A stretch of 64,000 nucleotides of DNA from Candidatus Binatia bacterium (GCA_036563615.1 DATCMB010000011.1:1-64000), one strand, 5' to 3'. Positions 51,657 through 61,050 are shown, counted from the stretch's first letter. The notes: generated by a model not told the origin, from the letters alone. Program-made: numbers and translations.

Positions 51657-52913
51657 TCACTGCGCGCGTGCGGGCTCGCGCGTGACGAAGCGAAAGGTCG
51701 TCGCGCCGCTGACGCTCATGAGCTGCGCCGCCTTCGGCATGACCGCGGGCTGCGCGCTCGACCGCACCGAGAGCTCGACCTCGATGCGACCGTCGCGCAC
51801 CGCGACGTGCTCGAGGCGCGCGCGCGGATCGACGCCCTGCGCCGCCGCCTCGACGCCGAGCCCCTCGCCGCGCGCGAGCAGGCCGAGCCAACCGGGGTGC
51901 GCGGGATCGAGTAGCTCCGCCGCCTGCGGCTCGAGCACGAGCTCGACGGTGTCGCCGCGCACGACGGCGTCACGCGAGAAACCGGGCGGCAGCGCTGCGT
52001 GCAGGCAGAGCACGCGGGCGACGGCGTCCGCACCGCCGCCGGCGAGGTCGAGCGCCGCCGCGAGACGCTCGCTCGCGCGCCAGGCGACCGCGCTCCACTG
52101 CGTGCGCAGCAGCGCGCGCGACCGCTCGACGTCGAAGCGCTCGCCGAGCGCCAGCTCCGTCGAGCACGCGAGCAGGTGCTCCTGGATCTGGAGCTCGCGC
52201 GTCACCGCCGCGAGCGTCGCGCTCGACAGCAAACCGAGCTCGAAGCTCGGATCGACCGGGCGCGCGTAGTCGGTCCAGCCGGCGTCGCGCTCCGGCGCGC
52301 GCTCGTTCACGACGCGCGCGAGCGGCAGCGCCGCGACCGCCTGCGTGTTCTTCGCCGGACCGATGGGCTCGGCCGCGGGGTCGATCTCGATCGTCCAGTG
52401 GCAGTGCGGCCAGCGGTCCGCCGGCACCCGCGGCGGGCGGTGGATCGGACGGATGCGCGCGCGCGGGTTGGTCGCGTAGGCGGTCGCGTCGAAGGTCGGG
52501 TCCTCGATCGTGTGGCACATGCCGCGGACCCGCTCCTCGCCGTACGGCTCGACGTCGAGCAGCGCGCCGCAGTGGCGCAGGAAGAACTCGGCGCGGCGGT
52601 CGTCGATGAGCTTCCAGCCGACGTCCATGTACTGGTGCACGAAGCCGCAATCGAGCTGCAGCGCCTTGATGATCGCCGGCACCGTGTCGCCCTCGATCCG
52701 CATCAGGCGGCGCATGCGGCCGGTGTAGACCGGGCTCGCGCCCATCCACTCGTCGATCGCGAGCCGGTCGACGGCGTCGAAGCTCTCGGTCGCGAAGTAG
52801 ACCTGCGGCATCAAGGCGCGGTCGAACAGGTGGCCGACGAGCATCGTCTCGAGCGCGACGCGGAGCAGCTTTGGGCGGGGTAGCTCGTCCAGAGCGCTGC
52901 ACTGCCGGATCAT
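51657..52913 (-). CDS. Unrecognised 418-residue protein
   Basis: The ATG at 52913 begins MIRQCSALDELPRPKLLRVA. The N-terminal 200 residues contain conserved-looking segments (FATESFDAVDRLAIDEWMGA, EFFLRHCGALLDVEPYGEERV, MCHTIEDPTFDATA), with Cys, His and acidic residues that could be catalytic. The C-terminal part is alpha/beta without recognisable motifs. No signal peptide or membrane span is present, and no family is recognised with confidence. It is convergent with the acyl-CoA ligase gene and divergent from the FRG gene. Confidence 0.7.
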   Translation of the reverse strand: MIRQCSALDELPRPKLLRVALETMLVGHLFDRALMPQVYFATESFDAVDRLAIDEWMGASPVYTGRMRRLMRIEGDTVPAIIKALQLDCGFVHQYMDVGWKLIDDRRAEFFLRHCGALLDVEPYGEERVRGMCHTIEDPTFDATAYATNPRARIRPIHRPPRVPADRWPHCHWTIEIDPAAEPIGPAKNTQAVAALPLARVVNERAPERDAGWTDYARPVDPSFELGLLSSATLAAVTRELQIQEHLLACSTELALGERFDVERSRALLRTQWSAVAWRASERLAAALDLAGGGADAVARVLCLHAALPPGFSRDAVVRGDTVELVLEPQAAELLDPAHPGWLGLLARGEGLGVEAAAQGVDPRARLEHVAVRDGRIEVELSVRSSAQPAVMPKAAQLMSVSGATTFRFVTREPARAQ

Positions 52914-52990
52914 GGCCCGGCCAGCGTTAGTACAGCTCGCGCGACGGTGCGAGCGATCTCGGGTGTCCCCCAGCGGGCGGACGCTCGCTT

Positions 52991-53884
52991 GTGGCCCCGC
53001 GCCGGATGCGCCATCGTGAACACGGCCCCGCTGGCGCATCCGTGTCGACGCAGCGACCCACCAACGACTCGCCGCAGAGGGCCACCTCGTCCGAGGCGCG
53101 CTTCGCGCCCCGCGGAATACGCGAGGTCCGCGTGCGGACGCTCGGTCAGCTCGTCGACGAGCTCACCCCCGACCTCGACCGCGACACCGGCCACCGCCGC
53201 GCGCTCGCCGTCTACCGCGGCTGCCGCGAGGCGCGCTCGCGGCTCCTGACGTCGCTCGACCGCCTCGGCGGGCTCGACGAGCCGCATCGCAAGAACCACC
53301 TCGAGCCCCACCTCTTCCGCTCGTTCGCGCGCTACGCGCGCGCGTTCGTCGCCGCGTCGCGACCGTGGGAGCTGCTCGCGACCGCGCAGCACCACGGCGT
53401 GCCGACGCGGCTCCTCGACTGGACGGTGTCGCCGCTGATCGCCGCGCACTTCGCGACGCTGCGGCCGCGCGGCGAGGCCGTCGTCATCTGGCGCCTCGAC
53501 TGGCGGCGCGTGCACGCGCGCTTCGACCTTCCGGACCACGTGCTGACGATCGACGAGGTCGAGCGCTTCTTCGGCGAGGTGCCACCGTTCGACGAGGCGA
53601 GCGCGCGGCGCGAGGGGCCGGTCGCGTGTCTCTTCGAGCCGCCGTCGCTCGAGCCGCGCATCGTCGCGCAGGGAGGAGCGTTCACGGTCTGCTCCGACGC
53701 CTCGGTGTCGTTCGACGAGTTCCTCGCGCGCCACGGCCTGTCGGACGCCCTCACCCGCTTCGTGATCGAGGGCGAGGACGTCGCCGTCGTGCGCGACCAG
53801 CTCGACCTGGTCGGGGTCGACGAGCGACGGATCTTCCCGGACCTCGACGGCGTCGCGGCCGCGATCCGGCGGTACTACGAGTAG
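52991..53884 (+). CDS. FRG domain protein
   Basis: The FRG domain starts near AVYRGCREARSRLLTSLDRL and includes LFRSFARYARAFV and the signature TAQHHGVPTRLLDWTVSPLIAAHFAT. The last 100 residues hold an acidic region and FVIEGEDVAVVRDQLDLVGVDERRIFPDL, which is common at the end of such proteins. FRG domains are found in toxins and phage-defence or stress proteins, but the biochemical role is unknown. The start is unresolved: a GTG at 52991, an ATG at 53006 and a GTG at 53132 (with GAGG upstream) are all possible. No partner gene of a known defence type is adjacent. Confidence 0.82.
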   Translation: MAPRRMRHREHGPAGASVSTQRPTNDSPQRATSSEARFAPRGIREVRVRTLGQLVDELTPDLDRDTGHRRALAVYRGCREARSRLLTSLDRLGGLDEPHRKNHLEPHLFRSFARYARAFVAASRPWELLATAQHHGVPTRLLDWTVSPLIAAHFATLRPRGEAVVIWRLDWRRVHARFDLPDHVLTIDEVERFFGEVPPFDEASARREGPVACLFEPPSLEPRIVAQGGAFTVCSDASVSFDEFLARHGLSDALTRFVIEGEDVAVVRDQLDLVGVDERRIFPDLDGVAAAIRRYYE

Positions 53885-53992
53885 CGTCCACGAGACGTCC
53901 GCCGTGCGCGGCCCCCACGGCGGCGGGCCGCATCACCCCTTCGCGCGCGGACGCTTTGCGTCCGGGCGAGGAGTGCCGTAAGAGGCGTGGCC

Positions 53993-54211
53993 GTGGCAGC
54001 CACCAACGGAAGCGCCCTCAACGGCAGCGGCCTCGGCGACGACGACCTCCAGGTCGGCGACCAGGTGGTGATCATGGCCGAGCCCGGGCCGTTCACGATC
54101 GTCGACATCGACCCGCCCTACGTCACGATCGCTTCGGCGGCGGGCGTGCGGCGCAAGGTGCGCGACGTCGCCGTGCGCAAGATCAGCGGCGAGCCGCCGG
54201 TTCCGCGCTGA
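53993..54211 (+). CDS. Small beta-rich hypothetical protein
   Basis: This 72-residue protein starts at a GTG at 53993 with AAGAGG 7 bases upstream (another GTG at 53987 is too close to that site). After an Asn/Gly/Ser-rich N-terminus it reads LQVGDQVVIMAEPGPFTIV, DIDPPYVTIASA and a basic RRKVRDVAVRKI. This looks like a small SH3/KOW-like barrel that might bind nucleic acid. No family is recognised. It lies 109 bases after the FRG gene on the same strand. Confidence 0.6.
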   Translation: MAATNGSALNGSGLGDDDLQVGDQVVIMAEPGPFTIVDIDPPYVTIASAAGVRRKVRDVAVRKISGEPPVPR

Positions 54212-54215
54212 GCGA

Positions 54216-54241
54216 CCGACGGCGGCACGAGCCGCCGTCGG
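54216..54241. terminator. Perfect 11-bp hairpin between convergent genes
   Basis: CCGACGGCGGC (54216-54226) pairs perfectly with 54231-54241 around an ACGA tetraloop. It starts 5 bases after the small gene's stop and ends 21 bases before the facing gene's stop. No U-tract is present; probably it ends both transcripts. Confidence 0.55.
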
Positions 54242-54262
54242 CGCGCGTTCCCATCGCGACGT

Positions 54263-56368
54263 TCAGCGCGGCAGCGGGCAGTCGGTCTGCTTGTCGCAGT
54301 AGCCCGACTCCTCGGGGATGCGGATCGTCTTGCCCGAGGCCTTGTTGCCGCCCTTGTCGATCTCGCCCGCGACGAACGTCCACTGGTGGCCACCGTTCGC
54401 ATCGGCGTTGCAATCCTGGATGGCATGGCCCGACGACTGGAAGTCGAAGCCGTGCTCCTCGTTGCCCTCGGCGTTGTTGCCCTTGAACATCGACGTCGTC
54501 CCGGTGACCACGAAGCCGGAGCCGAGGTTGGCCTCCGCCTCGTTGCTCTCGACCTGCGTGCCGATGCCGCCAACGCGATAGCCAGCGCCGAGGTTGCCCC
54601 GGTCGGACTTCTTGCCCGAGTCGTTGTTGATCAGCGCGTTGAAGTAGCCGCCGATCACGTTGCCGTTCTCGTCCTCGGCGGTTTCGACCACGAAGCCGTC
54701 GCCGAAGTTGTCCTCCGCGGTGTTCGACCGGATGGTGTTGAAGTTGCCGCGAACGACCACGCCGTCGCCGTTGAACTTGATACTGTTGCTGTCGATGCGC
54801 GAGCCGTAGCCGAACGGCTCGATCAAGATCCCCGGCCCGGGGTTCTTCTGGATGTGGGCCTGAATGATCGAGTGCGGGCCCTCGGCGATGAGGATGCCGG
54901 CGCCCTCATTCCCCTCGACGACGATCGGCTTCGAGGGCCCCGACGAGATCTTCACGATGAGGCCGTTGCGGTTCTTGTCGACGCCCGAGAGGCGAATGCC
55001 GACCTTCGGCGGGTAGGCCGAGTTCTTCGCCTCCGTGCGGTTCTTCACCCGGATCCCTTCGCCGGAGAGGTCCATGCCGATGCCGTTCTTGTCGGCGACG
55101 ACCTCGTCGATGATCGCCTTCGGCGAGCGGATCCGCAGGCCGGCGATGACGTTACGCCGCACCGTCGTCTTGACGATCCGGAGCTTCTTGTTGTTGCCCT
55201 CCTCGGAATCCTCGATGCCGATGCCCCAGTTCTCGATCGCCTTGAAGTTCTTGATCTGAACGTGGGTGACGCCGGGTAGAAGCTTGATGCCGACGCCCGT
55301 ACGCAGGCTGCTGCGCTGCGGGCCGCGGATGCGCCACTTCTTGCCGACGACGCCGCTCAGCACGATGTTGCGCTTCGCGACGAGGATGCCGTTGATCGGG
55401 CCGCCGTCCTCGGGCGGCTTCGCACCGCTGCAGTCGAGGTCGCCCTCGAAGACGACCTCCTTGTTGCCCTCCATGAACGCGGCGTCGATCGTCTGACCGC
55501 AGCTGAGCTGCTTGCGGATGCCCTTCGGGCGCAGCGTGACCCACACCGGCTCCGGCTCGCCCGGACCGCCCGGCAGGCTGCCCTGACAGGGCGAGTGGAA
55601 GATGCCCATGTTGAGCTCGCGCGCGAACGTGGTGATGCGCTCGCGCAGCCGCTGCTGCAGCTCGCCGACGCTCTCGGCGCCGAGCGGGCAGCCGAGCTCG
55701 CGGATCACCTCCGCGGTGCAGCGGTCCTCGATCAGCTCGAGGGCCTCGAGCTTCTTCTCCTCGCACTCGATGAGGTCGTCCTTGACCGGCTCGCCGAGGA
55801 GGTCGTCGATGCAGAACTCGAGCCCCGACTGGTTGAGCCGCGGCCGCTCGCAGCTGAAGTAGCACTGCGCGACGCGCTCGACCGTCTCCTGGCCGACGAT
55901 CGCCTTCACGAGCTTGTCCGCGCACTGTCGCGCCGCGCTGGAGACGGCACCGGTCGGCCGCGGGCAGGACTCGTTGAGCTCGGTGAAGAAGACGTCGTCG
56001 AGGATCGCGCGTAGCTGGCTCTTGACCGAGGTCGGGCTCGCGCCGACCAAGGCCTCGGCGAGCTTGGGCTCCGTGTTACCGCCGAGCGGGCAGATCGCGT
56101 GGATCGCTTCCGGCGTGCACTTCTTGACCTCCTTGAGCAGGTCCTCGTCGTCGTCTTCCTTGATCTCGCACGACTTTCCGTTGAGCCGCTCGAGCGCGCA
56201 CTTGGCGACGTCCTGCAGGTAGTTGTTGGTGTAGTCACGCAGCCCCCGGGCGCCCACGAGATGGCCCGAGCACACGTAGATCGGGTTCGGCGTGGGCGTG
56301 GGCTGCGCGTCGGCCACACCAGCCAGCGCGAGCAACAAGGGCGTCAGCACGGCGAACGCGCACCGCAT
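54263..56368 (-). CDS. Secreted Cys-rich plus right-handed beta-helix protein
   Basis: This 701-residue protein has a signal peptide (FAVLTPLLLALAGVADAQ) starting from the ATG at 56368. Residues about 30-290 form a helical region with many paired cysteines (KCALERL, KSCEIKED, RQCADKLV, CYFSCERP). The rest is a right-handed parallel beta-helix of the NosD/pectate-lyase-like kind, with repeats such as IVKTTVRRNVIAGLRI, AIIDEVVADKNGIGMD, IRSNTAEDNFGDGFVV and VESNEAEANLGSGFVV. Asn and Lys are unusually frequent for this genome. It is probably a surface carbohydrate-binding or -acting protein; no catalytic residues can be assigned. Confidence 0.82.
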   Translation of the reverse strand: MRCAFAVLTPLLLALAGVADAQPTPTPNPIYVCSGHLVGARGLRDYTNNYLQDVAKCALERLNGKSCEIKEDDDEDLLKEVKKCTPEAIHAICPLGGNTEPKLAEALVGASPTSVKSQLRAILDDVFFTELNESCPRPTGAVSSAARQCADKLVKAIVGQETVERVAQCYFSCERPRLNQSGLEFCIDDLLGEPVKDDLIECEEKKLEALELIEDRCTAEVIRELGCPLGAESVGELQQRLRERITTFARELNMGIFHSPCQGSLPGGPGEPEPVWVTLRPKGIRKQLSCGQTIDAAFMEGNKEVVFEGDLDCSGAKPPEDGGPINGILVAKRNIVLSGVVGKKWRIRGPQRSSLRTGVGIKLLPGVTHVQIKNFKAIENWGIGIEDSEEGNNKKLRIVKTTVRRNVIAGLRIRSPKAIIDEVVADKNGIGMDLSGEGIRVKNRTEAKNSAYPPKVGIRLSGVDKNRNGLIVKISSGPSKPIVVEGNEGAGILIAEGPHSIIQAHIQKNPGPGILIEPFGYGSRIDSNSIKFNGDGVVVRGNFNTIRSNTAEDNFGDGFVVETAEDENGNVIGGYFNALINNDSGKKSDRGNLGAGYRVGGIGTQVESNEAEANLGSGFVVTGTTSMFKGNNAEGNEEHGFDFQSSGHAIQDCNADANGGHQWTFVAGEIDKGGNKASGKTIRIPEESGYCDKQTDCPLPR

Positions 56369-56676
56369 GGGTCTCGGAAGGTGTCTCACCTGGGGCAACT
56401 CCTCGACGGCTTCTCTCGCTGCGAGCGGAACGGCACGGGTCGGTGACATCCGGAGGAGGGCCGCTGCGCGCCGCGGACCCCGCAAACCTTATGCCGGTGC
56501 GGGTTTCAATGCACTACACAAATTGAGGAATCCCGCCTTGCAAAGCCGCAAGATCGGCGCGCTTGCGAGGTTCTTGGCGCGGAACTCCCCGCAGCCGCCG
56601 GAGCACCCTCGCTGAAGCGCAGCCAGCCTCGCGGCCGCTCGGCGACCCGCTCCCGCCGCGCGACCCGGGGACCGCC
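56369..56676. other. Intergenic region upstream of the beta-helix gene
   Basis: This 308-base gap lies between the 3' end of the aldolase/SDR gene and the beta-helix gene, both on the minus strand. The stretch around 56500-56560 is noticeably A/T-richer and probably contains the promoter of the beta-helix gene. No clear hairpin or -35/-10 pair was identified. Confidence 0.4.
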
Positions 56677-58797
56677 TCAGCGCGGAAACGCCGCCGCCAC
56701 CCCGCCGTCGACCGGCAGCGTCGCCCCGGTGGTCGGCGTGAGGTTCGCCGCGAAGAACACCACCGCCCGCCCGACGTGCGCGCCGGTGATCCGGGCGTGC
56801 AGCAGGTTGCGCTCGCGGTAGTGCTCCTCGAGCGCCTCGGGCGCGATCCCCTTCGAGCGCGCGCGGTCGGCGCCGATCTCCTGCCAGAGCCCGGACGGCG
56901 TGTCGCCCTCCGCGAACACCGCGTCGGCGTTGATCATGTTGACCCGGATGCCGAGCGGCGCGAGCTCGATCGCCGCGACCTTCCCGAGCTGGTGGCCGGC
57001 CGCCTTGGACGCGCTGTACGCGCCGAAGTCGGCGCCCGGACCGAACACGTTCTTCGAGGCGTTGATCACGATGTTGCCGCCCGTGCCCTGCGCGCGCATG
57101 ACGCGCGCCGCCTCGCGCATGGTGAGGAAGTAGCCGACGAGGTTGACGTCGACGACGCGGGCGAAGTCGCGCGCCGTGGTCTTCTCGAGCGAGCTCACGT
57201 GCGCGATGCCGGCGTTCGGCACGACGATGTCGACGCCGCCGAACGTCCGGCAGGCGTGCGCGAACGCCGCGCGCACCGAGCCCTCGCTGGTCACGTCCAT
57301 CCGCACCGCGCTGCACGATCTCGCGCCGCCGACCTGCGCGACGCGCGCGCGCGCCTGCTCGAGGCGCTGCTCGTCGACGTCCGTCAGCACGACGTGCGCG
57401 CCCGCGCGCACGAGCTCGAGACAGATGCCGACGCCGATCGCGCCCGCCGCGCCGGTCACGAGCGCCACCTGACGCGCGAGCGGCTTCTCCGCCTCCTTGC
57501 CGAGCTTCGCCTGCTCGAGGCTCCAGTACTCCATGTCGAACAGGTCGTCGTCGCCGAGCGGCTCGTAGCGACCGAGCGCGTCGGCGAGCGCCTTGACGCG
57601 CACGGTGTGCTCCGCGATGTCGGCCGCGATCGCGGCGTCCTTGCGGCTCTTGCCCGCACCGAAGAGCCCCACGCCGGGGATCAGCACCACGCGCGGGTCG
57701 GGATCGAGCTTCGTGCGCGTCACGCCCTTCGCCGCGACCTGCGCCGCGAAGTACGCGTCGTAGCGCTCGCGGAAGGCGCGGACCGCGGCGTCGATGCGGG
57801 CGCGCAGCTGCTCCGGATCGTCGAGCGGCAGATCCGCGAGATGGAGGTGCGTCGCCTTGGTGCGGATCACGTGGTCCGGCGTCAGCGGGCCGCGCCGCGC
57901 GAGCTCCGCGCAGCGCGGGTCGTCGAGCAGGCGCAGCAGCTCGGGTGTCGCGCGGTGCTCGAGGATCATCCGCCGCCACGGCTGGTCGTCGTTGCCGGTC
58001 GCGGCGGCGAGAGCGCCGCGCAGCACCGGCGCGACCGTCGCTGCGCGCTCGCGCGCGCGCTCGACCTCCTCCGCCGAAACGCCGGCGCCGCCGACTTGGA
58101 TGCGTCCGCGCACACGATCCGCGAGGTAGCGCTCGGCGCGGTCGACGTACGCGACGTGCGTCTCGTAGCTCGCGCGCGCGTCGTCGGCGAAGGTGAAGAA
58201 GCCGTGCTTCAGCAGCACCATCGCGTCGACCTTGGGATCGCGCTCGTAGATCTCCGCCGCGAGCTTCGCGAGCTGAAAGCCCGGCATGATGTACGGGACG
58301 ATCGCGACGCGATCGCCGAGCGCCTCGCGCACGATGCGCTCGCCGTCGGGCTGGTTGGTGAGCGCGAGGATCGCGTCGGCGTGCGTGTGGTCGACGAACT
58401 TGTGCGGCAGGAACGCGTGCAGCAGCGTCTCGACCGACGGGTTCGGCGAGGTCGAGTCGAACAGGTTGATGCGCTGCTGGTTGACCATCTCCTCGTCGGA
58501 GAGCGACTCCAGCCGGCGCAGCGCGCGCAGCGGCGCGAGCTGCATCGCGGGTAGCCCGCGCGGCTCGATCGAGTCGAGGTCCCAGCCGCTGCCCTTGACG
58601 CAGATCGCCTCGACCGGCTCACCGAGCACGTTCTTGACGGTGGTCTTGACCGAGGTGTTGCCGCCGCCGTGCATCACCAGGTCCGGATCCTGGCCGATCA
58701 GGCGCGAGGTGTAGACGCGCAAGGCGAGATCGTCGCCCCACGCGGCGTAGCGCTCGCGGAAGGCTCGGGCGTCGTCGTCGGACCAGCGGCTCTGCAT
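56677..58797 (-). CDS. Bifunctional class II aldolase/short-chain dehydrogenase
   Basis: This 706-residue fusion has a class II aldolase N-terminal half: HGGGNTS (43-49), CVKGSGWDLDSIE, metal His in FVDHTHAD (H137, H139) and KHGFFTF. Its C-terminal half is an SDR from about residue 443 (VALVTGAAGAIGVG, VVPNAGIAHVSS, YSASKAAG, LPVDGG). Related fusions act on rhamnulose-1-phosphate/lactaldehyde or other deoxy-sugar phosphates; the specificity here is not proven. CAGGAG precedes the ATG. It follows the cysteine hydrolase gene on the same strand. Confidence 0.93.
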   Translation of the reverse strand: MQSRWSDDDARAFRERYAAWGDDLALRVYTSRLIGQDPDLVMHGGGNTSVKTTVKNVLGEPVEAICVKGSGWDLDSIEPRGLPAMQLAPLRALRRLESLSDEEMVNQQRINLFDSTSPNPSVETLLHAFLPHKFVDHTHADAILALTNQPDGERIVREALGDRVAIVPYIMPGFQLAKLAAEIYERDPKVDAMVLLKHGFFTFADDARASYETHVAYVDRAERYLADRVRGRIQVGGAGVSAEEVERARERAATVAPVLRGALAAATGNDDQPWRRMILEHRATPELLRLLDDPRCAELARRGPLTPDHVIRTKATHLHLADLPLDDPEQLRARIDAAVRAFRERYDAYFAAQVAAKGVTRTKLDPDPRVVLIPGVGLFGAGKSRKDAAIAADIAEHTVRVKALADALGRYEPLGDDDLFDMEYWSLEQAKLGKEAEKPLARQVALVTGAAGAIGVGICLELVRAGAHVVLTDVDEQRLEQARARVAQVGGARSCSAVRMDVTSEGSVRAAFAHACRTFGGVDIVVPNAGIAHVSSLEKTTARDFARVVDVNLVGYFLTMREAARVMRAQGTGGNIVINASKNVFGPGADFGAYSASKAAGHQLGKVAAIELAPLGIRVNMINADAVFAEGDTPSGLWQEIGADRARSKGIAPEALEEHYRERNLLHARITGAHVGRAVVFFAANLTPTTGATLPVDGGVAAAFPR

Positions 58798-58873
58798 GGC
58801 GGAATCTCCTGGGTGCTTCTCGCGGCGGTGGGAATGACTTCGTGAGATCGGTGCTCGTTGCGAACGCTGCGGC

Positions 58874-59473
58874 TCAGCCCGCGGGCAGCGGGTCGCGGAT
58901 CAGGGAGCGGATCTGCTGGAACTCCGGAGCACGGGCGCTGCGCACCCACTCGAGCAGCACGGCCTCGACCGTGGTCGGCACCGCGCCGGCTTGCGTGAGA
59001 CGCTCGACCGCCACCCGGTAGTCGCGCTCGAAGCGCGCCGACACCGCGTCCACCACGAGGTGCGCCTCGTAGCCCGCGGCGAGCAGCTCGTGCACCGTCT
59101 GATTGACGCAGGCCTGCGCCTCGATGCCGGCGACCACGATCTGCGAGCGGCCCTGCGCGCGCAGCGCGTCGGCGAAGCCGGGCTCGGCCATGCACGACAT
59201 GGCGAGCTTCTCGAAGGGCGGCTGCCCGGCGGGCAGCGCGTCGCGCAGCGCCTGCGCCGTGCGGCCGATGCCCTGCGGGTACTGCTCGGTGTACAGGATC
59301 GGGACCGAGACGAGCTTCGCGCCCTCGACGAGCCGCCGCGTCGCCTCGACGACGCGGGCGCCCTCGAAGAGGTGCGGCAGGTAGCGCTCCTGCACGTCGA
59401 TGACGAGCAGCAGGCTCTCGTTGCGCTCCAGAAGCCGCGCGGGACGTCGGGTTTCGGCCATGCCCGGGGTCAT
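58874..59473 (-). CDS. Isochorismatase-family cysteine hydrolase
   Basis: This 199-residue protein has the catalytic triad Asp26 (LLLVIDVQERYLP), Lys89 (FEKLAMSC) and Cys122 (GIEAQACVNQTVHELLAAGY). The family hydrolyses amides or ethers such as nicotinamide, ureidoacrylate or isochorismate; YcaC-like members are also close. The start is uncertain between ATG at 59473 and ATG at 59461; neither has a ribosome site. It lies 38 bases after der and 76 before the aldolase/SDR gene. Confidence 0.92.
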   Translation of the reverse strand: MTPGMAETRRPARLLERNESLLLVIDVQERYLPHLFEGARVVEATRRLVEGAKLVSVPILYTEQYPQGIGRTAQALRDALPAGQPPFEKLAMSCMAEPGFADALRAQGRSQIVVAGIEAQACVNQTVHELLAAGYEAHLVVDAVSARFERDYRVAVERLTQAGAVPTTVEAVLLEWVRSARAPEFQQIRSLIRDPLPAG

Positions 59474-59511
59474 AACCGACGGGCCTCGCCTCGCGAAAGG
59501 CGGCAACCCGC

Positions 59512-61050
59512 TCAGCGCGCGCCGCGCCCGGACGCCTTGCCCCGCGCGCGGCCGCCGTCCTTCGGCCTGCGCTTCTTGCGTGACGCATCCGCCTTGGCGG
59601 GCTTGGGCCGCTTCGCGTGGCGGCCCTCGCGCCGGCGCACGGTGATCTTCAGAGGCACGCCGACCAGCGCGAGCTCGTCGCGCAGCCGGTGCGTCAGGTA
59701 GCGCAGGTAGGCGGTCGGCAGAGCGCTGCGCTGCGTGCCGAAGATCACCACGTGCGGCGGCGAGTGGCTCGCCTGCGTCGCGTACTGCAGCTTGACGGCG
59801 CGCCCCTGCTCGCTCGGCGGCGGGTGCGCCTCGACCGCCGCGTGCAGGATCTCGTTGAGGCGCGAGGTCGCGACGCGCTGACGGTACGACGCGATCACCG
59901 TGTCGACCGCGGCGAGCAGCGCGCGCATGCCCGTGCCTTCCTTCGCGCTGACCCGCAGCACCGGCAGCGGCGGCCACTGCGGCAGACGCTTCGCGATCGT
60001 CGCGTGGCACTGCTCGGTCGCGAGGTCCGGCGCGAGGTCGGCTTTGTTGACCGCGACCACGAGGCCCCGGCCCCGTCGCCACGCAAGGTCGGCGAGGCGG
60101 AGGTCCTGGTCGGTCACGCCGACCTGCGCATCGAGCACCAGGATCGCGACCTCGCTGCGCAGCATGGCGCGCAGCGAGGACTGCGCGGCGTAGGCCTCGA
60201 TCGTCTCGTCGATGCGGCTCGGGCGCCGCAGCCCCGCGGTGTCGACGACGACGTAGGTCTTGCCGCCGTGCTCGATGGTCACGTCGACGGCGTCGCGCGT
60301 CGTGCCGGGCGTCGCGTCGACCAGCGAGCGCTCGAAGCCGACGAGCCGGTTCAGCAGCGAGGACTTGCCGACGTTCGGGCGGCCGATGAGCGCGATGCGC
60401 GCGGGGCCGCCGACGTCCGCGTCCGCCTCGCCTGCCTCGTCGTCCTGCGCCGCCGCGCTCTGCTCGATCGCCTCGGCTGCGGCGTCCTCGGTGCTCTCCG
60501 CGTCCGCCTCGCGCGGCGGGGGCGGCGGCGCGAGCTCCTCGATCCGCTGCCAGAGCTCGTCGATGCCGCGCCCGTGCGCCGCCGACAGCGCCACCAGGTC
60601 GCCCTCGCCGAGCTCGGCGAACTCGAGCACCCGCTCCTCGTGCGACGGACGGTCGATCTTGTTGACCGCGAAGATCGCCGGCACGCCGAGCGTGCGGATG
60701 CGGCGCGCCACCGCCTCGTCGGCCGGCGAGAGCCCGGCGCGCCCGTCGAGCAGGTAGACGATCACGTCGGCGCGCGCGATGGTCGCGAGGCTGCGCTCGT
60801 GGACGCGCGCCGCGAGCTGCCCGGGCTCGGCCTGCTCCTCGATGCCGCCCGTGTCGACGATCTCCCAGCGGCGCCCGCCGCGCTCGAGCGTGCCGCGGTT
60901 CTCGTCGCGCGTCACGCCCGGCGTGTCGTGCACGATCGCCTTCTGCCGACGCAGCAGACGGTTGAACAGCGTGCTCTTGCCGGCGTTCGGGCGGCCCGCG
61001 ATCGCGACCACCACCGCGTCGCCGCCGCGCTGCGCGGCCGGCGTCGTCAC
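59512..61050 (-). CDS. der: Ribosome biogenesis GTPase Der (EngA)
   Basis: This 512-residue protein has two tandem GTPase domains: first P-loop GRPNAGKST, with DTPGVTRD and NKID; second P-loop GRPNVGKSS, with DATPGTTRD and NKAD. A KH-like C-terminal domain follows (VVIFGTQRSALPTAYLRYLTHRL). The linker between G domains is long and acidic/Ala-rich (about 40 residues). The C-terminus has a Lys/Arg-rich tail of about 45 residues. Der acts in 50S subunit assembly. The GTG start overlaps the era stop as GTGA. Confidence 0.97.
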   Translation of the reverse strand: MTTPAAQRGGDAVVVAIAGRPNAGKSTLFNRLLRRQKAIVHDTPGVTRDENRGTLERGGRRWEIVDTGGIEEQAEPGQLAARVHERSLATIARADVIVYLLDGRAGLSPADEAVARRIRTLGVPAIFAVNKIDRPSHEERVLEFAELGEGDLVALSAAHGRGIDELWQRIEELAPPPPPREADAESTEDAAAEAIEQSAAAQDDEAGEADADVGGPARIALIGRPNVGKSSLLNRLVGFERSLVDATPGTTRDAVDVTIEHGGKTYVVVDTAGLRRPSRIDETIEAYAAQSSLRAMLRSEVAILVLDAQVGVTDQDLRLADLAWRRGRGLVVAVNKADLAPDLATEQCHATIAKRLPQWPPLPVLRVSAKEGTGMRALLAAVDTVIASYRQRVATSRLNEILHAAVEAHPPPSEQGRAVKLQYATQASHSPPHVVIFGTQRSALPTAYLRYLTHRLRDELALVGVPLKITVRRREGRHAKRPKPAKADASRKKRRPKDGGRARGKASGRGAR

